Assembly: GCA_027575765.1 (NCBI GenBank)
Contig: JANBPT010001005.1
Location: 1-16,676 of the forward strand
Direction of reading: 5' to 3'
Source of the DNA: Tieghemiomyces parasiticus
Lineage: Eukaryota; Kickxellomycota; Dimargaritomycetes; Dimargaritales; Dimargaritaceae
Length of the DNA: 16,676 nucleotides
In this document: piece by piece, positions 7,860-16,676 of the stretch
Layout of the letters: the number at the start of each line of letters is the position of its first letter
Position numbering within the stretch: position 1 is the stretch's first letter
Notes under the pieces: model-generated
Databases searched by the model: none
Seen by the model: only the letters and a program-made list of their open reading frames with translations
What the model was told of the DNA's origin: nothing
Made by a program: the position numbers and the translations under genes

Positions 7860-9558
7860 ATTTCATTGTAACTAGTATCTTGGATCGTGGCTTCCTTGAT
7901 CCTGATCTAAGTGCCCATTGGCCGAAATTGGTGCAGATTCAATAAACGGTTGCAGAGGTATGCTCTTCCCCCCCCCTCGACCACACCATTAGTATTGATG
8001 GCCTTGGCGAGATCTCTGGCATATCGGCCTGGTCTGATTCTTCGCTCACCCGTCCATCCGGGGTCTTCACCCTTTTGTCTTTTCCTGTCGGACGATTTAG
8101 GCATCTGCGCTGATCGGCTGAAGTAGTCGAACCCCGTCGATCCTGCGCCCTAACAATCCTCGCCCTTTTTCAACACACCCTCCCCTTACAGGTAGCGCTT
8201 GGCTATTGAGGTGATCGAGGCCAGCACCCGGGCCATGAAACTCTGTGTATCAAGCACCGGCCGACACAAATTCGTAGCCGATACATCTTCCCTTCCCCCT
8301 CTTCTCACCTGTGCCCCTTTACCCTCCTGCGAGCCCCGTGGCCACTCAATCTGGCACGCCATGCAACCGTCTAACGCCCGCAGGGGCAAGCGGCTCACGA
8401 TCTAGTGTCAAGTGAGGGGCCAGGGGCGCAGTGAGTTGCCTGCGATCAGACGGTAACCAAGAAACCGGCAGATGGCTTCCCTAAAGAATGATAGGCTGTA
8501 CGGCGCGACCCTGCATCGGTCACCTAGAGGTAATAGAGCGTGGGACTTGGCTCCCAGTCGGTGGACTATTACGATGCATTTCATACGTTTAATTCTACCC
8601 TTCCGTAACCACGGCAAGTGATCTTCTCCCCTTGACTGTACTATATAAATAATATATATTTTTTACGGCTTTTGTTTAACGTGTACCGCACTGTTCCCAA
8701 ATACGGCTCCTTTACAACTTGGCGCGCTGTTCCTAACCGACGTCATGGTGCAACTCACCCCCTCTTTAAGCCGTTGATACCAACACACCGTCGTCTGGGC
8801 TAACATACGCATTACTGGGAGCTCTAAAAAGCGGCCAACATCTCCACTTTCCCATTCGGCCACGTCTCCCTACCTTATCGACAGGAACGCCCGATGGTCT
8901 CGGCGACTGTACAGGTACATAAATTTACTTACCGACCTTTTCAAGTAGGATCCGCGGTCACATAACCTAGGTCGTCCCTGGCATCTCGCCCCCTCCTCTT
9001 CGTCCCTGACACCCAGCCGTTATCTCTACCTTTCATAGCGGTTACCGCTTCCATTCCAAACCCAACATTCCACCCCGCCTCTACATCCGTCCGTCTGGAT
9101 ACAACCAAGGAACAGCGACCCCTGTTGCAAACCACCAACCACTGGTAAGTTTACCGACCTGGCTGGATGGCATCCCCTCTTATACTGCTGCGCATCCCTT
9201 CGCCAAATTTCTATCCACTATCGCCCTCTGCTATCCATCGCCGTTCTCGCCCCCTTATTTTCGGCCGGCAGCTGTTGCCATCTTGGTAACGTCGCTCAAC
9301 TATTGGTCGCCAGCTGTTACCATCCAGCGCGGCTACTCCGTCCACCCCACTGTATTATCCTTTCTAGCCTTTCTTACATGCCTGGTTATTACAATGCGCC
9401 AACCACCGTGCGACGCAAGTGCTTGCCCACGCCTAGGCCAATTCCACCGGGCCTGGGTCGCGTCTTTGCACGCTTTCTTCGGGTCCCAGGATCGGGTAAC
9501 CCCGTCCAGCCGTGACAGTCTGGAGAGCAACGGCTTCACCGGCTTTAGCCTAATCGGT
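7860..9558. other. Gene-poor 1.7-kb interval between PPR and MFS genes
   Basis: It holds a poly(A)-like AATAAA (7941-7946) for the PPR gene and an AT island (8641-8664, TATATAAATAATATATA). No frame is convincing. On the minus strand, 8186-8403 could be a small spliced coding end (see findings). The MFS promoter must lie in the right part. Two near-identical CAGCTGTT(G/A)CCATC words (9269 and 9311) stand 42 bp apart there and contain the E-box CAGCTG. Confidence 0.4.
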
Positions 9559-11185
9559 ATGGCTACCCCGGACCTTAAATCGGACTCCCTAACACTGTCC
9601 CCAACCCCGAGGGCCACGGGGCCTGTATACTGTCCATTTTCCGAGCTCACCAAGGCCGTCATCCTAACCATCACAGCCCTGGCCGGAATGCTTGCTCCGC
9701 TAGCATCCAATATCGTCCTCCCAGCCCTTCCCATGATTGGCCATGGCCTCAAAACAGACGCCCACCAGACCAGCTTGGCTATTTCATTTTTCATGGTCGG
9801 TATGGCCTTTGGTCCGCTCCTCTGGGGTCCCTTGGCCGATACCTATGGTCGGCGCTACGCCTACGCCTTAGGCACCTTTGCTTGCGTCTTGGCCTCCATC
9901 GCCTGCGCCCTAGCCACCAACGTCCAGTGGCTTATCGCCACGCGGTTCCTACAGGCCCTGGGCGGGTCAGTGACCATGGTAGTGGGTGCTGGTACTATCA
10001 GCGACATTTACGAGGCCCAGGGACGGGGGAGGGCTATGGGATTATACTTTAGCGGCCAGATGCTGGGCCCCGTTCTGGGTACGGTAGGGGGCGGGTACAT
10101 CGCCCAGAACTGGGGCTGGCGCGCCGTATTCTGGGTCACGAGCATCGTCGCCGGGGTATCCTTCATCTTGCTCACATTTGCATTGCCCGAGACCCACCGG
10201 CCTACCGTAGCTCGTCGGTTTAATATGCCGCTTAAAGGCTTACCCCCACCTGGCCCGGGTGACGGACTCGGTAGTAGGATGGAAAAGGGGTTGGTTGTGG
10301 GCGTGCCTGCCAAGCAAGCTCTGTCGCTGACGTCCCTCAACCATCGGCGGCCGAGGGTAGTTAACCCATTCGCCATCTTCCGGGCGCTCCGCCATCCCTA
10401 CGTCCTGCTTCCGGTCCTGTGTACTGCCTTCTTTTTCGGCACGTTTTACGCCATGAAAACCGTGATTCCGATCGTCCTAACCACCATATACGGCCTGAGC
10501 GCCTCCCAGACCGGACTTTGTTTTCTATCCATCGGGCTAGGCAATATTGTGGGGTCTGTGCTAGGCGGCTACATTACCGACTTTACCATGAATCGGCGGG
10601 TCCGCCTAGAGCGGACCGGGCCGGTCAACGGCGAGGTACTGTCCCTACCCATTGAGACCCGCCTCCAATTGCTGCTTTTCACTACGGTCATGTTCCCCAT
10701 CACGCTGACGGCCTATGGCTGGCTGATAGACACTCACGCCGCCATCCCCGTACTGATGGTACTTCAGTTTTTCCGTAAGTCACCACGCCCAGAGAACAGC
10801 GTGAACGTCGCGGTGGCCATTAGCCCAGGGCGTACCTAATCGGCCTGATATTCATAGTCTAATCTAGGCCAGTCCCAATCACATTTCTCCAACCCCCCCC
10901 CACCCAGTGAGCGTCGCTATGAACGCCACCTTTTCGGGGCTTTCCACTTACCTAGTGGACCTGTATACCGACCAGAGTGCCTCGGTTATGTCGCTGGCCA
11001 ACTTCTTCCGGTGCCTAAACAGCGCCCTCTGGACCGGGGTTATCGAGCTGATCCGCAACGCCATCGGGACGGGCTGGGCGTTCACGTTACTGTCGTCCAT
11101 GTGTTTCATCGGTGCAGGGCTCATCTTCGTACTCTATTGGAATGGAAGCCGGTGGAGGGCACAGGTGACATACTCACCACCGTAA
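9559..11185 (+). CDS. MFS transporter, DHA1 drug:H+ antiporter family (Qdr/Aqr1-like)
   Basis: A 12-helix proton-coupled exporter, expected in the plasma or vacuolar membrane. There are two exons, 9559-10774 and 10908-11185, split by a 133-bp GTAAGT...CAG intron with CTAAT branch candidates. The splice is phase 1 and gives Leu. The joined protein has 497 residues. Motif A, GPLADTYGRRYA, is at about 90-101 between TM2 and TM3. A motif C-like GQMLGPVLGTVGGGY is at about 166-180 in TM5, followed by PETHRP after TM6. Exon 2 restores the typical fungal end NATFSGLSTYLVDLY and two last helices. Without splicing the last two helices would be missing. I chose ATG 9559 for its purine at -3 and normal cytosolic leader. 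ATG 9394 would add 55 residues and cannot be excluded. Substrates of this family include drugs, polyamines and organic acids, and none can be chosen from sequence. Confidence 0.9.
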
Positions 11186-11438
11186 TGTTGCCGTCTACCT
11201 GTGAGCCCAGATTACAACACTGGTATATTGATGTCTGTGGGTATAAAGTTTTATATTGATTTAAACCGAAGCGTTGATCGGCTGGTTAGGCAAACCAACG
11301 TTCTAAAGTGCTCGGAGCTGTAACGACTCCGCATGTGCGGGCAATCTGGGCGCAGAGATAGGACAAGGGCGGAAACCGGGGTATAAAAAATAAATAGATG
11401 GTGGCCTTGAGTCTATCCAGTTTGCCCACATTAGCACC

Positions 11439-11984
11439 TTATTTCTTGTGCTCTTCGGGCAGGTAGAGCGGCACAGTGGGCCGAACATAGCGCTTGGTAT
11501 GGTAGGCGGTCCGGCCGACCTCCCAGTCGGGCACGTCCTTCATAATCTCAGCCTCACGTGCCCGCAGGGCCTCCTCCCGACGGTACGTATCGCGGTCTTG
11601 CTCGGCCTGCAACATAGGAATGAGGTGAAGGCGGGTCCAGATCCTCTCGCGTTGAATTTCTCTGGACCAAGGTACAAAGGGGAGATGGGCGGTTTGGTGA
11701 GGTTAGTCAGTGAGACAGGGGTTAAGGTAACTAGGCTTAAATGGTTGAGTAGCCCGCGGGTATATGAACTGGGCTGGGGCCGCGTGGCTCCATCACACCT
11801 TGAAGCACGGTACGTACCTCCACTCCTTGCGCGACTTCATGTGATGGTACATGCCGAAACCCATGATACCAAACAATCCCAGAAACAGTGCGGTGCCGGA
11901 GGGGCCACGGCTGGTGATGTACCGTTGGTAACGGAAGGACGGGTACTTTCCGGCAACGCCGACGTCTTGAGTAGGGCCTGGCAT
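11439..11984 (-). CDS. NDUFA13: NADH:ubiquinone oxidoreductase subunit NDUFA13 (GRIM-19/B16.6)
   Basis: An accessory subunit of mitochondrial complex I, anchored in the inner membrane by one N-terminal helix. Exon 1 is 11984-11818 and exon 2 is 11661-11439. The 156-bp intron starts GTACGT, ends CCAG and has a GACTAACC branch candidate. The codon for Arg56 is split. The protein has 129 residues. Family marks in order are GKYPSFRYQRYITSRGPSG (12-30), a hydrophobic helix (about 30-46), charged KSRKEWRE, LIPMLQAEQDR (69-79), REEALRAREAEIMKDVPDWEVG (84-105) and a basic end with KRYVRPTVPLYLP. MKDVPDW(K/E)VG is diagnostic of GRIM-19. A good acceptor (TTCCTTCTGCTTCCAG) lies 5 nt before the ATG, so a 5' intron or a slightly longer N-terminus is possible. 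Human NDUFA13 is 144 residues. Confidence 0.95.
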
Positions 11985-12975
11985 AATGCTGGAAGCAGAA
12001 GGAATGAAAATGAGGGGAAAATAATTGGGGCACGGGTGGGGGGGAGGAAGGTGGGTATACTAAGGTACAGGGGGATCTGGAGGAAAGATGCCGTGGTTAC
12101 CGATCCGAAGAATGGACGCAATAGCAGGAATGTGAGCTGGCGCAACCACTGTAGTACTCCCTGTATGCGGGGTACGGCGGATCTGCCAGCCAAACGCTGC
12201 GACAGCAGCCGGTTGGGTAGCAAGGAGTCTGGTATACCTCCCCGTGATCCCCGCACCGTTCCCTCTGGTGTACATACCTACAGCCGCCAGCCTGCCGATG
12301 TGGCAATCTCGGTCGCCCCTCCACCACTCTTCTGGTGCACACGCCTTCGAGGTGGCTGGGAGTGACGGTGGCACTATGGCTAGTACGAACCACTTGCCGT
12401 ACAGTGCAAGGCCAAGAGCCGACTGAAACCTGGACAAGCATTCGGCCACCCTATCTCTCCCCTGGGTGTCATCCCGCCAGCACTGGCAAGGGGCAGGCGG
12501 AACGTTTTAGCGCCTCAATAGCAAGGCTAGGTTTCCCCGCGCATTGTCCCTAACGTCCGCGACGCTTAGGGGGAACGGAAGCCCATGCTTGCCATTCAGA
12601 AACAAAACCACTCCGACGGGGCTTCGAAATCGCCACGAGCTACGACCGAGACTGCTCCCATTCCTTCCCATGTCCTTTTGACCATTGGCAGCCCTGGCTT
12701 ATCTCGGCCCCCATCCAAACCGCTAGACCAACCCCGTCTTCCTGCCGCTACTAGTGACGTGTTCTCGACCCATCCCTCTACGGTGATCTCTACCCTACTC
12801 CCTGAACCGTTCCCGACGTCTGAGCGGGGGCCCTTCACTGGCACCCTCTTCCGTGCATTGCTCTCTTGATATTTTTTTTTCCGCACTACCGAACCACACC
12901 TCACTACACATTGCTTGACCGAATTCCTCTTCACTCCCAAGTAGCCACAAGCCCGCATCACCCTCGTCCGACACA
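11985..12975. promoter_or_regulatory. Divergent intergenic region between NDUFA13 and TAM41
   Basis: It separates two head-to-head nuclear genes for inner-membrane mitochondrial proteins, so both promoters must lie here. A T-rich tract (about 12870-12881) about 95 bp before the TAM41 ATG could exclude nucleosomes. Two small open frames are present: a minus-strand one at 12060-12275 with a presequence-like composition, and a plus-strand one at 12585-12869 (94 codons, Pro/Ser/Thr-rich). I recognise neither, and both may be chance. Confidence 0.45.
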
Positions 12976-14361
12976 ATGTACAAACAGGCCGAGAGCGACT
13001 CCCCTCTGCGCGAAGTTATCCGACAGTTCCGGGCCCCCGTCCGCTACGCCTTTGGGTATGGAAGCGGTGTATTTAAGCAGGACCGCCGGGAAAATGGCGA
13101 TAAGGTAAGCTGTCGAGGCCTCTCCCCGCCGTTTGCTTAAACTAGACGGTGGCTAGCTCGTAGGAGTGCCTCTACTATCGGTCTCAAGGCCGGCGGCTCC
13201 TTGGTACTCGAACCCGCACTAATCCAGCCGGGCCCGGATTGTCATCACCTGCACGCCGTTTTCTACACGTCAGCCTCTGGTTGACCTGATACTGGCGGTG
13301 ACCCATGCCAACCACTGGCACTCAATCAATATCCAGCAGAACCCGCATCACTACTCCGGCCTGCGTTTCCTAGGGAGTACGGCCGTCACCCAAGTTCAGG
13401 AGCATTTGGGCGCCGGAGTTTACTTCAACGCTTACGTCGAGATTAATGGCACAGTAAGTAGACTTTAGATCTCCCTGCCCGTGGGATTAGCCTATTTGCC
13501 CTGTGGTTGTACCAGCAACCCTGACATGGCCACGCCACTCACTTTTTCTACTGGGCGGTTTCCAATACTATTCCTTTTCTTCCCTCTACGCAGCGGCTCA
13601 AATACGGCGTGGTCTCGCTGAGCACCCTTTGTAGTGACCTAGTCAACTGGGACACTCTCTACCTTGCTGGCCGCATGCAGAAGCCCATCATGGTGCTCAA
13701 ACAGGACGCCGTGGTGGGTATCAATAGCCAGGTGAATCTAACCAACGCGGTCCGCCTGGCTCTCCTCATGCTCCCAGAAACGTTCACTGAGGAGGAATTC
13801 TTCCGCCAGATCGTATCCTTCTCCTACACGGGGGACCCTCGGATGCGATTAGGCGAACACCCCAACAAGATACCCAACATTGTCCGTGGGCAGTACGCGG
13901 ACCTCCAGGCCATCTACCGCGACATCCTTGGCAATATGTCCAATGTCACCGTGCAGACCGGTCCGGCCGCGCTCCACCAGGACCTTCGGCCCGAAACCCA
14001 GGCCCGTATGCTGCGGCACTTGCCCGGTGCCTTCTTTTATCGCCTCACCCGGGAGTTCCAGAAACGGGACCCCAGCGTCTTTGCCACCCCGGCCGTACTT
14101 CTGACCCCGGGCTCAACTGCAGCCACGTTGTCGGCCAAAGCGATGCTACCCGGCAACGATTTTGAGTCGCTCAACGCCCAGACCCAGGCTAGCCTGGGGA
14201 TGGCCGGAAGCGCCGAACTCAGCACCTGTCTTCTGAACGCCGTGACCCGAACGGTCCGGCGGCCGGCGCTCACCCAGTCCCTCAAGGGCTTGTTGACAGC
14301 TGGCCTGGCACGTAGTGCCCGGTACTCCCTGGCTAAATTCCGGCGATCACGGATGCTCTAA
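12976..14361 (+). CDS. TAM41: Mitochondrial CDP-diacylglycerol synthase (phosphatidate cytidylyltransferase) TAM41
   Basis: Makes CDP-diacylglycerol from phosphatidic acid and CTP on the matrix side of the inner membrane, the first step of cardiolipin synthesis. The exons are 12976-13104, 13274-13453 and 13594-14361. The introns (169 and 140 bp) are both phase 0 with GTAAGC/GTAAGT donors and CAG acceptors, and the first has a CACTAATCC branch candidate. The protein has 358 residues. FGYGSGVF (26-33) carries the nucleotidyltransferase GSG, and Asp47 follows just after intron 1 (PLVDLILAV). Then come HSIN and GAGVYFN, LKYGVVS (105-111), LAGRMQKP (127-134) and SYTGDPRM (180-187). It ends in SLKGLLTAG and a basic amphipathic tail like yeast Tam41. 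The N-terminus is short beside the yeast protein (385 residues) and has no clear presequence, so an upstream exon may be missed. It converges with the UBXN1-like gene, 214 bp away. Confidence 0.95.
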
Positions 14362-14575
14362 CTGGGACGGCTACGCCACCATTCAAGCTTGATTGTCCTG
14401 GGCACGCAATTCATTGAGGAACCTCGACCACTTTCTAGATAGGGGCGACTACTAAAGCAATGCATAAATAACCCCAAAACCCAATATTTGTTTTATATAT
14501 AGCAGGCCAAGTAATCGATAGCAACCCATTGTGAGAATGGGCAAGCTCATGCGACGGCACGGCAAGACAAGGTTT

Positions 14576-16098
14576 CTAGCCGATGAGGGCCAGTGCCGCG
14601 CTGGGGACTAGTTTGAGCTCCCGAAGGGTCATACCCGCCTTACTGCCGTCCAACGGCTCACTAGTGGGGAGGATGACAGGAGGGAGGGGGGTCCGATAAG
14701 GTTCATGGTACAACAGATTAGTAATATTTAGCAGCCGACCAGCAATCAAACCACACTAGCCAGCATTTCCAGTACCCATAAAAATACCCCCGCAAGGTTG
14801 ACTTACCGGGGAAAGGTCCGCTGGAGCTGAAAGCTGTCGGTCTGCAACTGCTCACGCACGTAGTCCAGAACGGTCTGGAACTTATCATCGGCGCCGAATG
14901 TGTGAGTAAAGGCTGGTCCGCTCGTGGGGCGGATCTGAATGCGGGCCTGCTCATAGCCTGATGTGGCTACGGTGGCGGTCTGGGCCACCTCAGAAGCGCT
15001 CAACACCTTCTTATTGGGGCTTTCGCTGGCGGCAGGGGGTTGGCCGGAGCGGGCGGCTTGTTCCGCCGCGCGCTTGGCGGCACGTTCCAGCTTGTCCTGC
15101 TCTATCTTCTTCTTGATGCGGAGCCGAGCCAGGCGCTCCTCCTGCTTCTCACGCTTCTTTTCCTCGACGGCCCGCAGTATCTGCTGATCCTCCAATTGCT
15201 CGCGGGTCTGCGACACATTCTTGCCCATTTCACGGCGAGCCTTTTCGCGCTCTCGGGTCTCTACCGCCTCCCGCGCTAGCCGTTCCTGCTTCTTTTGGGC
15301 CATGCGCTCCTTCAGCTCGGTTAACTTCTGCACCTTCTCCTCCTCCGTCAGCGGCTTAATGGCCTCGGTGGACTCTGCAAAGTCCGTGTGGCCCGTCCGG
15401 GAGGCGTGGGCCTCGGCGTATTCCACTGGCCAGAGCGATCGGGCAAGGCGGGTATCATCGAAGTGTGTTAGGGTTTCATTTCGATCCATCACTTAGTCCG
15501 ACTTTATACTCTTGCGGGCCGGGTGGCGCCAACTTACCGCTTTTGAACAGTTTCTGGCACTCGTTGCACTTGAGCGACTGGGCGGTGGCTTCTGTGACCT
15601 CCCCTTCGGGGTGATCAACCAAGATTTCACCGCTAGCATTGGCCGCAGGTGACGGGCCTTCATCCGCCGGGTGTGAAAGCAGCCTGGGTGAGGGGATAGA
15701 GGATACGTGTCGTGGTTTTAGTTGATACCCGTAGAAGGGCTTGTACGGAGAAGGATGACGGAAGTCTAGTCTGGCCGAGTTAAGTGCGTAGCGTGCTGAC
15801 ATTTATGGCATAGTGGCCACGTGTCTAAATTTCACTTACCAGTCCATGGCCGTTTGGAGGTCCTTGTGGCCGGTTTCGGTCAGAGCGTGCGCACTTTTGC
15901 GGTTAGAGGGCCAGCCGTGGGGAATGGAGTAGGATAGACCGGTGCGAATGGGTTCAGCCAAGTGCGACTTGCTATCAGCGAAGGAATCTAGAGCAATTTC
16001 GAGCCGTCCAAAACACCAGGTGAGGGTGAGCCAACTTACGCTCGGTCCTTGGGAAACCCCATCTCGACTAGCGACTCGAGGTCACCTTGGGCAGACAT
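14576..16098 (-). CDS. UBXN1: UBXN1-like protein (UBA, C2H2 zinc finger, coiled coil, UBX)
   Basis: A cofactor that links ubiquitin chains to the AAA ATPase Cdc48/p97. The five exons are 16098-16040, 15893-15840, 15683-15538, 15425-14807 and 14660-14576. The introns are 146, 156, 112 and 146 bp, all GT(A)AGT...AG. The frame holds at all four joins and the total is 320 residues. The UBA domain is 1-41 (MGFPKDRA at 13-20, TGHKDLQTAMDW at 27-38). A zinc finger C77-x2-C80-x12-H93-x5-H99 ends in TGHTDFAEST. A long charged coiled coil (about 112-212) starts PLTEEEK. The UBX domain is about 243-320, with the p97-contact FPR at 291-293 and the end LRELKLVPSA. Intron 3 splits the zinc finger and intron 4 splits the Arg codon of FPR. 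A near-perfect TACTAAT branch site lies in intron 4. The start context ends in GTC before ATG, and the protein begins at once with UBA, as in the human homolog. Confidence 0.95.
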
Positions 16099-16266
16099 GA
16101 CGCTGAATAAGCGTTTGGGGAATGGAAGGCGGAGGGGGGGTTCTTCGGACGGGTAGGACAGGCCACGAATGAGGTTGAGTGCTGTCAAACGGCGAAATGA
16201 CAAACTAATGGGTCGGATTGGCGAAGAGTAAGAGAAAGTAGTAATAGTCGGTCTCTATAACGCACC

Positions 16267-16464
16267 TGACGTCAAGTAAGGGCGGGGAGGGTTGAGGACT
16301 GGTAAGGGCTGACGTGGAAGCTCTGGAGAGGCTGGTAGCTATGAGGATATGGCACAGCTGACGCCAACCAATTCAAGACCTCCTACGACTCGGCCTCGCT
16401 ACGCCTCACGCGGTGTCAGGCCGAAGAGTTCATTGCTGAATCAGCTTCCCGTATCCTATATAAG
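16267..16464. promoter_or_regulatory. Promoter region with CRE, TGACG half-sites, CCAAT and TATA
   Basis: A perfect palindromic CRE, TGACGTCA (16267-16274), is followed by TGACGTGG (16310-16317), TGACGCCA (16359-16366), CCAAT (16368-16372) and TATATAAG (16457-16464). CRE sites bind ATF/CREB bZIP factors in fungi. The CRE lies 169 bp upstream of the UBXN1-like start. CCAAT followed by TATA reads rightward, suggesting a second, divergent gene whose body would lie beyond the window. Confidence 0.5.
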
Positions 16465-16518
16465 CCAATTTGGTGGGTTGCGGGGCCCTTGTTAGAGGCC
16501 TCTGTTGTACTATTATTT

Positions 16519-16656
16519 GCAAACGAGTTTGCGCCATGCGATGATGGATATCATGCCACCAGGGTGTAGTATTTGCGGCGCGTGTCCCGTGAGTTTGCGT
16601 TTCAATGGAGGCAAATTGTGCGTTTAACGAGCCGAGCCGTTTGCGTGTGCGTTTGC
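16519..16656. repeat. Cluster of TTTGC/GCAAA words at the right edge
   Basis: GTTTGCG occurs at 16527, 16593 and 16639, and GTTTGCA at 16651. The reverse word GCAAA occurs at 16519 and 16611, and again at the last bases. GCAAAC-GA-GTTTGC (16519-16532) is a near-perfect inverted repeat. The words are dispersed rather than tandem. They may be protein-binding sites in a leader or promoter. Confidence 0.4.
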
Positions 16657-16676
16657 ATTGATGAACCTATGGCAAA

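Noticed and set aside
8408..8617. Minus-strand FREAICRFLGYRL-like text resembling the end of the spindle checkpoint protein Mad1
   Set aside because: Only a dozen residues match by eye, the rest does not follow the family, and no coiled-coil region lies upstream.
11448..12365. A 305-codon plus-strand frame over NDUFA13 and the divergent region
   Set aside because: It runs antisense to both NDUFA13 exons, crosses the intron and intergenic DNA alike, and has no recognisable domain. The minus-strand gene is certain.
1..16676. CRISPR arrays, bacterial operons, rRNA genes
   Set aside because: There are no regularly spaced repeats, ribosome-binding sites or rRNA-like stretches. The split genes show that this is eukaryotic DNA.

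Overview
The window looks like nuclear DNA from a fungus, probably an early-diverging lineage, although I cannot name the species. Several things point to this. There are two eukaryotic tRNA-Pro genes. The genes are split by short GT-AG introns of 112-169 bp, several with CTAA-type branch sites. There are nuclear genes for mitochondrial proteins, including a complex I subunit, which excludes yeasts that have lost complex I. There is also a fungal-type DHA1 drug/H+ antiporter and remains of a Ty3/gypsy-like retroelement.

Region 1 (1 to about 4.2 kb) is AT-rich and carries no intact protein gene. It holds tRNA-Pro(AGG), a decayed gag gene with a frameshift and a broken zinc knuckle, and tRNA-Pro(UGG). 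The second tRNA lies between two 133-bp direct repeats with TGTG...CACA ends, which look like short LTRs. Other promoter/poly(A)-like modules suggest a pile-up of retroelement debris around Pol III genes. From about 4.2 to 4.45 kb the sequence turns GC-rich, and the stretch before the first gene holds only weak coding relics.

Region 2 (4.8 to 16.1 kb) is a compact gene block. In order it holds: a long intronless PPR protein (+), probably mitochondrial; a gene-poor 1.7-kb stretch; a two-exon MFS DHA1 transporter (+); an NDUFA13/GRIM-19 complex I subunit (-, two exons); a 991-bp divergent intergenic region; the mitochondrial CDP-diacylglycerol synthase TAM41 (+, three exons); and a UBXN1-like UBA / zinc-finger / coiled-coil / UBX protein (-, five exons). 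I rebuilt the split genes by hand. Every junction uses GT-AG and keeps the frame, and the joined proteins match their families through the junctions.

Region 3 (16.1 kb to the end) is a promoter-like region with a perfect CRE (TGACGTCA), two TGACG half-sites, a CCAAT box and a TATA box. It is followed by a cluster of TTTGC/GCAAA words at the right edge. It may serve UBXN1 and an unseen gene to the right.

Three of the five protein genes (PPR, NDUFA13, TAM41) act in mitochondria, and NDUFA13 and TAM41 may share a control region. I found no clear new multi-gene system. The most unusual structure is the pair of LTR-like repeats around the tRNA-Pro(UGG) gene.
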